In this document: positions 59,866 to 64,000 of the stretch, piece after piece | Numbering within the stretch: position 1 is the stretch's first letter | Layout: every line of letters begins with the position of its first letter | Assembly (NCBI GenBank): GCA_963666755.2 | Contig: CAXXGW010000009.1 | Coordinates: 496,001 to 560,000 of the forward strand | From: CAXXOK01 sp963666755 | GTDB lineage: Bacteria; Bacillota; Clostridia; Christensenellales; Aristaeellaceae | Length of the DNA: 64,000 nucleotides | Reading direction: 5' to 3' | The notes under the pieces: model-generated | What the model was told of the DNA's origin: nothing | The model's database searches: none | The model's input: the letters and a program-made list of their open reading frames with translations, nothing else | Translations under genes and position numbers: made by a program

Positions 59866-62800
59866 ATGATCTTCACCCATCGGCATAAAACGCGCGGGTT
59901 ACGGTGGCTTGCGCTCGCGTGGACGGCGGCCCTTCTGGCCGCGGGTTTCGCTGGCTTTGCGGGCGCGCAGGCGCAGGGCGCAACCACGCTGACCCTGACG
60001 CTGAAAGGCGTAACCCCGACCGATCCGGACAACTGGCTTACCCTGCCCCTGACCGCACGCTTTGACGTGACGGTGGACGGTCAAACCGTCGGGCAGGTGA
60101 CGGCCAATCCCAGCGCCGAGCAGACCGCGCAGGGGCAGAGCGATACCCTTTCCCTGCCGGACGGCGGTACGGTTACCCTGCAGCCGGTTGAGGCGGACAT
60201 CCCCGACGGCTATGTGTGCCAGGGGCCGATCCCGCTGACGCTGACCGCGGGCGAAGCCAACCGCAAGACGGTGTTTGCGTATGCAAAACGCGGTTTCTTC
60301 AGCGTGCAGAACGTGTCTGCGGCAGACGGCCGCGCCCTGCCCAACGCCGAGTTTGTGGTGCTGGACGCGCAGGGCTCGCTGCTGCAAAGCTTTGCCACAA
60401 ATGCAAACGGCGCTTATGCCGCCAAGCAGCCGCTGCCGGAGGGCACCTACCGCCTGGTGCAGATGCGCGCGCCCCAGGGTGCGCTTCTGGCGGATGAGCC
60501 GGTAGCGCTGACCATCGGCACCTACACCGGCAAGGCCGAAAGCGTTACGCAACTGACGGTCGCCAACGAACCGGCGCCGGTGGCAAACGGGGTGACCGGC
60601 GCGCTGCGCGCCGAGTCGGACGGCTTTGCCCGGGAGCAGGACGGACTGTATGCCACGCTGAACCTGTCCGGCCTGTGCAATGGCGAAAACACTGTGCCGC
60701 TGGATGCCTATACCGTCACGGTGCAACCCGCGGCGCTTGCCGTGGGGCAGAGTGAACTGCCTGCCGGGCAGGCCGTACGCGTGGAGGCCGTAACCGTCAA
60801 CCGGGACGGCACTGGCCTATGCCATGCGCAGGGTCTGGATGCCGCGGGTGCGCCCGTGGGCGACCCCGTGCCCTGCGGGGCGGGGGAAACGGTGCTATTG
60901 CAGGATGCGGCCGGCGTGGCCGTGACCTACCTGAACGAACAGGGCGAAACGACGTTGCCCGCAGGCTTTGCGGCGGGCACGCTTTCCGTACGGCTCCGCT
61001 ATGAGGCGACGGCGCTGTCCACTGCGGCGGGCACGCCGGGGGGCGTGCGGGTGCCGGTAGCGGTTGGCTATACCTTCCAATACCCGGGCGAGGATGGCGT
61101 GAGTCTGGTTACCGCCCAATCCGCAGTGCCCACAGCCACGGCGGAGGTAGCGATCCCCGATGCGCGGCTGCAGCTTGCGGCGACCGCGACCGTGCAGAAA
61201 CTTGCGGACGGAACGCAGGCGATCGCGCTGGCTGCCGAATCGGCGGACGCGTACCCTGTTGCGCTGTCCATGGCGGCGGCGCTGCCTGCGGGTGCGCGCG
61301 TGCAGGAAGCGGCGCTGCCGGAGGGGCTTACGGTGCTGCGCACCCCGGATGCGGACTGGGTTGCCTTTGACTCGGCACAGCTGACGGCAGGCACGGTGGT
61401 CCTCCCCTTGCAGGCGGGCGCGGTATCGACGCTCACGCTTTGGGCGCTGGACCCGCAAACCCAGCCGGTTACCGCCGATGCGCCGGAGGGCTATGCCCTG
61501 CGCGCGGATACGCATGCCGCCCAACCGATGTTGGACGCGCTACTGGCACAGATCGAGGGGCAATACGCCTCGGTGCCGGTCGCGCTGGATACGACGCTTG
61601 ATACCGGTAAAACCGCAGACACGCTTACCGTGCTGGCCCAAGGCAGTGTTACGGAGCAGACCGACGGGGCGGCAACGCCCGCCGCTGGGCTGGGCGTAAC
61701 ACTGGCCGGGGCGGGCCGGGTTGTGTACGGCGCGTTGACGGATGGAAACGGTGGCTTCACGGTGCTCGGCAGCGCCACAGAAACGCTGGGCGCGCTGCGG
61801 GTGGCGCTTCCGGAAAACGCGGTGAGCACGGCTGGGGAATCCGGCCAAAGCCTGCTGCCGGGGCTGACCCTGCCTGCCGCAAACCTGCAGGTGAGTTTTA
61901 CCCGCATGAGCGGTCTGGCCGGAATGGCGGCCACCCCGGCGGGCGTGCCGGTCGGCGGCGTAACGCTGATACTCCAACCTGCGCAGGGCGATGCGCTGGA
62001 CGTGCAAACCGATACGGACGGGCGCTATGCCTTTGACGCGCTGCATGCCGACACCTATACGCTGACCGCAACGCCGCCCACCGGCGCAGCGCTGCAGGCC
62101 GCGGACGCGCAAACCCAGACCGGGGATGGCCTGACTTTTGCAAACCTGACGCTTGGCGCAGGCGAGCAGCGAACGCTGAACCTGCTGGCCGTGCAGCTTT
62201 GCGCGGTGCGCGGCACCGTGACTCGCGGCGGGTCGGCGGCGGACGGCGTTGCCGTAGCGCTGACGAATGAAGCCGGAAACGCGCAGGCGACCCGCACCGA
62301 TGCGCAGGGCGCGTATGCCTTTGAGGGGCTGCCCGCCGGCACCTATCAACTGACCGTAACCCCGGACGCGCACCAGACGGTGGGCACGGTAAACGGCGAA
62401 ACGTGGCAGGGGAACGCCCCCTATGCGGCGACCCTTACCCTGCAGGATGGAGAAACCCACACCGATGTGTTTGCGCTGCAAGCGACTGCAACCCTGCAGG
62501 GGAAGATCGACAGCCTGCCGGAAGGCCAGCAGGTAACCGCCGCTTCGGCAGCCGGGCAATGGACCGCCACGGCGCAGGCGGACGGAACCTTTGCGCTGGA
62601 GGCGCTGCCCGGCGGGGATTACACCGTGTACGCCCCCCTGCCCTCGGGGCTTGCGCTGTTGCCCGGCTCGGACTGGCAGGTATCCCAGAAGGGGGATATG
62701 GTTTGGATCTCCGTGGCCGTAACGGCGGGGGATTCGCAAACCCTGCCCGGCGCGACCTATGCGGCTGTGACCGCCATTGAGGGCGCCGCCTATGTGGATG

Positions 62801-64000
62801 CGAACGGCGACCTGACACTGAACGACGGCGAGCAGCTGATGAGCGGCGTACCCGTGGCCCTGCAACGCAAGGACGGCGATACCTGGGCCGATGTGGCCTC
62901 CGCGGCGACCGACACCTACGGGCGTTATGCCTTCAACAATCTGGCGCCGGGCGTTTACCGCGTGGCGTCGCAGGTCGAGGCGGGGCTGAGCGTCGCCGCG
63001 GTGGGCGGCAGCGACAACCCGCTTGGGGATGGCGCGCTGGGCGTCAAAACCAGCGGAGAGCTGAAATTGACCAGCGGCACGACCCTGCGTGACCAGAGCG
63101 ACATCGCCCTGAACGATCCCGCGGGCGTGCGTATAACCGCCTTTATGGACAGCAATGAAAACGGCACGCGCGGCGAGTATGAGCGCGCGCTGGCCGGCGT
63201 CACGGTGGAGGCCGTGTCCGCCGCCGATCCGCAGGGGCAGGCGGTGGCAACAGCGCAGACCGACGCAAACGGGCAGGCGACCCTTGCCTCGCTGACGCCC
63301 GGCACCTATGTGCTGCGCGTTACCGCGCCGGACGGCATGCGTTTTACGCTAAAAACCGACCGGTTTGATGCGGATGCCAGCTGCGTGGGCGATACCGACG
63401 CAACCACGGCCGTGTCCGACCCGCTGACGCTTATGTCTGGGCAGACGGCGGAGGCCGGGGTGGCCGCGATCCCCGTCGGCTCGTTTGGCGGCAAGGTGTG
63501 GAGCGACCTGAACAACAACGGCCTGCTGGACGAGGGCGAGCCGGGCGTGCCCGACGTGGCGCTGACGCTTACCGCCGTGCGCACCGGGGCGACGCAGACT
63601 TTAACCACCGACGAAACCGGCGCCTACCGCTTTACCCAGCTGCGGGACGGCCTGTATAACTTTACCGCCGTCATTCCGGACGGGATGCTGTTCGCCCGCT
63701 ATTCGCAGACGGGCGGCAACCTGCGCAGCGTGTTTACCACCGAGGGCACAACCTCGACCCGCCAGTTTGTGGTGGCCGATGCCGAAGATGTGGATAGCAT
63801 GAACGTGGGCGTGGTGCAGACGGCGGGCCTTAGCGGCCTTGCCTATCTGGACAGCAACTACAACGGCGTGTTTGACAACGGTGAGCCTGCCTACGCGGGC
63901 GTGACGCTGGAGCTGGTGAAGAACTCCAACGACCGCTCCATGGGCAAGATTGTTACCGGGGACGACGGGCGCTATACCTTTAACGCGCTGCGCGGTGGCG
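59866..64000 (+). CDS. Large surface adhesin with Cna-B/SpaA and SdrD-B-type domains (3' end outside window)
   Basis: The frame from ATG 59866 is open to the last base, at least 1378 residues, so the C-terminus and any LPXTG anchor are not seen. A basic, hydrophobic signal sequence (about 1-45, ending GAQAQG) is followed by prealbumin-like domains: SpaA/Cna-B type near 143-225 (LPNAEFVVLDAQGSLL, NGAYAAKQPLPEGTYRLVQ), carboxypeptidase-regulatory-like repeats near 680-900 (TDTDGRYAFDALHADTYTL and two more), and SdrD-B units from about 975 with calcium loops such as SDLNNNGLLDEGEPG (about 1213) and LDSNYNGVFDNGEP. GGAGG lies 11 bases before the ATG. Predicted cell-wall rod for adhesion. Confidence 0.93.
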   Translation, partial: MIFTHRHKTRGLRWLALAWTAALLAAGFAGFAGAQAQGATTLTLTLKGVTPTDPDNWLTLPLTARFDVTVDGQTVGQVTANPSAEQTAQGQSDTLSLPDGGTVTLQPVEADIPDGYVCQGPIPLTLTAGEANRKTVFAYAKRGFFSVQNVSAADGRALPNAEFVVLDAQGSLLQSFATNANGAYAAKQPLPEGTYRLVQMRAPQGALLADEPVALTIGTYTGKAESVTQLTVANEPAPVANGVTGALRAESDGFAREQDGLYATLNLSGLCNGENTVPLDAYTVTVQPAALAVGQSELPAGQAVRVEAVTVNRDGTGLCHAQGLDAAGAPVGDPVPCGAGETVLLQDAAGVAVTYLNEQGETTLPAGFAAGTLSVRLRYEATALSTAAGTPGGVRVPVAVGYTFQYPGEDGVSLVTAQSAVPTATAEVAIPDARLQLAATATVQKLADGTQAIALAAESADAYPVALSMAAALPAGARVQEAALPEGLTVLRTPDADWVAFDSAQLTAGTVVLPLQAGAVSTLTLWALDPQTQPVTADAPEGYALRADTHAAQPMLDALLAQIEGQYASVPVALDTTLDTGKTADTLTVLAQGSVTEQTDGAATPAAGLGVTLAGAGRVVYGALTDGNGGFTVLGSATETLGALRVALPENAVSTAGESGQSLLPGLTLPAANLQVSFTRMSGLAGMAATPAGVPVGGVTLILQPAQGDALDVQTDTDGRYAFDALHADTYTLTATPPTGAALQAADAQTQTGDGLTFANLTLGAGEQRTLNLLAVQLCAVRGTVTRGGSAADGVAVALTNEAGNAQATRTDAQGAYAFEGLPAGTYQLTVTPDAHQTVGTVNGETWQGNAPYAATLTLQDGETHTDVFALQATATLQGKIDSLPEGQQVTAASAAGQWTATAQADGTFALEALPGGDYTVYAPLPSGLALLPGSDWQVSQKGDMVWISVAVTAGDSQTLPGATYAAVTAIEGAAYVDANGDLTLNDGEQLMSGVPVALQRKDGDTWADVASAATDTYGRYAFNNLAPGVYRVASQVEAGLSVAAVGGSDNPLGDGALGVKTSGELKLTSGTTLRDQSDIALNDPAGVRITAFMDSNENGTRGEYERALAGVTVEAVSAADPQGQAVATAQTDANGQATLASLTPGTYVLRVTAPDGMRFTLKTDRFDADASCVGDTDATTAVSDPLTLMSGQTAEAGVAAIPVGSFGGKVWSDLNNNGLLDEGEPGVPDVALTLTAVRTGATQTLTTDETGAYRFTQLRDGLYNFTAVIPDGMLFARYSQTGGNLRSVFTTEGTTSTRQFVVADAEDVDSMNVGVVQTAGLSGLAYLDSNYNGVFDNGEPAYAGVTLELVKNSNDRSMGKIVTGDDGRYTFNALRGG

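Overview
The window is GC-rich and densely coded, with strong AGGAGG-type ribosome binding sites, frequent TTG/GTG starts, near-consensus vegetative promoters and no outer-membrane genes. With the gene content (Na+-pump biotin decarboxylase operon, YugP-type protease, DegV, YARHG and BIG2 secreted proteins, SdrD-B/Cna-B adhesin) this points to a high-GC anaerobic Gram-positive of the Clostridia (Bacillota), probably gut-associated. That placement is inference. No tRNA, rRNA, CRISPR array, phage gene or insertion sequence was recognised.

Layout. 1-921: tail of a GGDEF/HD-GYP c-di-GMP protein. 1368-6414: four-gene Gld-like ABC exporter operon. 6655-7866: iron alcohol dehydrogenase, followed by a 208-bp tandem repeat (7868-8345). 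8482-10454 (-): rfbA-rfbB, divergent from a ppk1-cysE-cysS-comEA run (10787-15454). 15563-23056: surface-polysaccharide operon with a polyprenyl-phosphate sugar transferase, an SDR epimerase, four glycosyltransferases and a UDP-GlcNAc 2-epimerase. 23445-25993 (-): purC, CapE-like dehydratase and a GNAT. 26169-27923 (-): BIG2 surface protein. 28207-33217: biotin-dependent Na+-pump decarboxylase operon with two different carboxyltransferases. 33555-38194 (-): protease, Fe-S helicase, TraB/GumN protein and GNAT. 38353-41131: flavoprotein, RlmI-like methyltransferase, YARHG protein. 41498-46822: four secreted proteins (DUF6273, PIG-L/phosphodiester-glycosidase fusion, two CapA paralogues). 47140-53121 (-): beta-CASP RNase, a frameshifted uvrA, DUF362 ferredoxin-like protein. 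53390-58690: DUF2461, phosphohexomutase, NUDIX, SDR, DegT aminotransferase. 58769-59626 (-): DegV. 59866 to the end: large SdrD-B/Cna-B adhesin, cut by the window edge.

How it fits together. Much of the window serves the cell envelope: nucleotide-sugar supply (RfbA/B, CapE-like, WecB-like, DegT, phosphohexomutase), glycan assembly, a secreted glycan-editing-like operon, and surface proteins. No flippase, polymerase, RfbC or RfbD is present, so these pathways must be completed elsewhere. The energy module at 28207-33217 couples decarboxylation to Na+ export.

Most unusual: the tandem repeat whose hairpin shows compensatory base changes and which has diverged relatives at 33296 and 46955; the PIG-L/NAGPA/CapA operon; terminator or leader hairpins whose loop carries the -35 box of the next gene; a long inverted repeat over the SDR promoter near 57380; and the one-base frameshift splitting uvrA.
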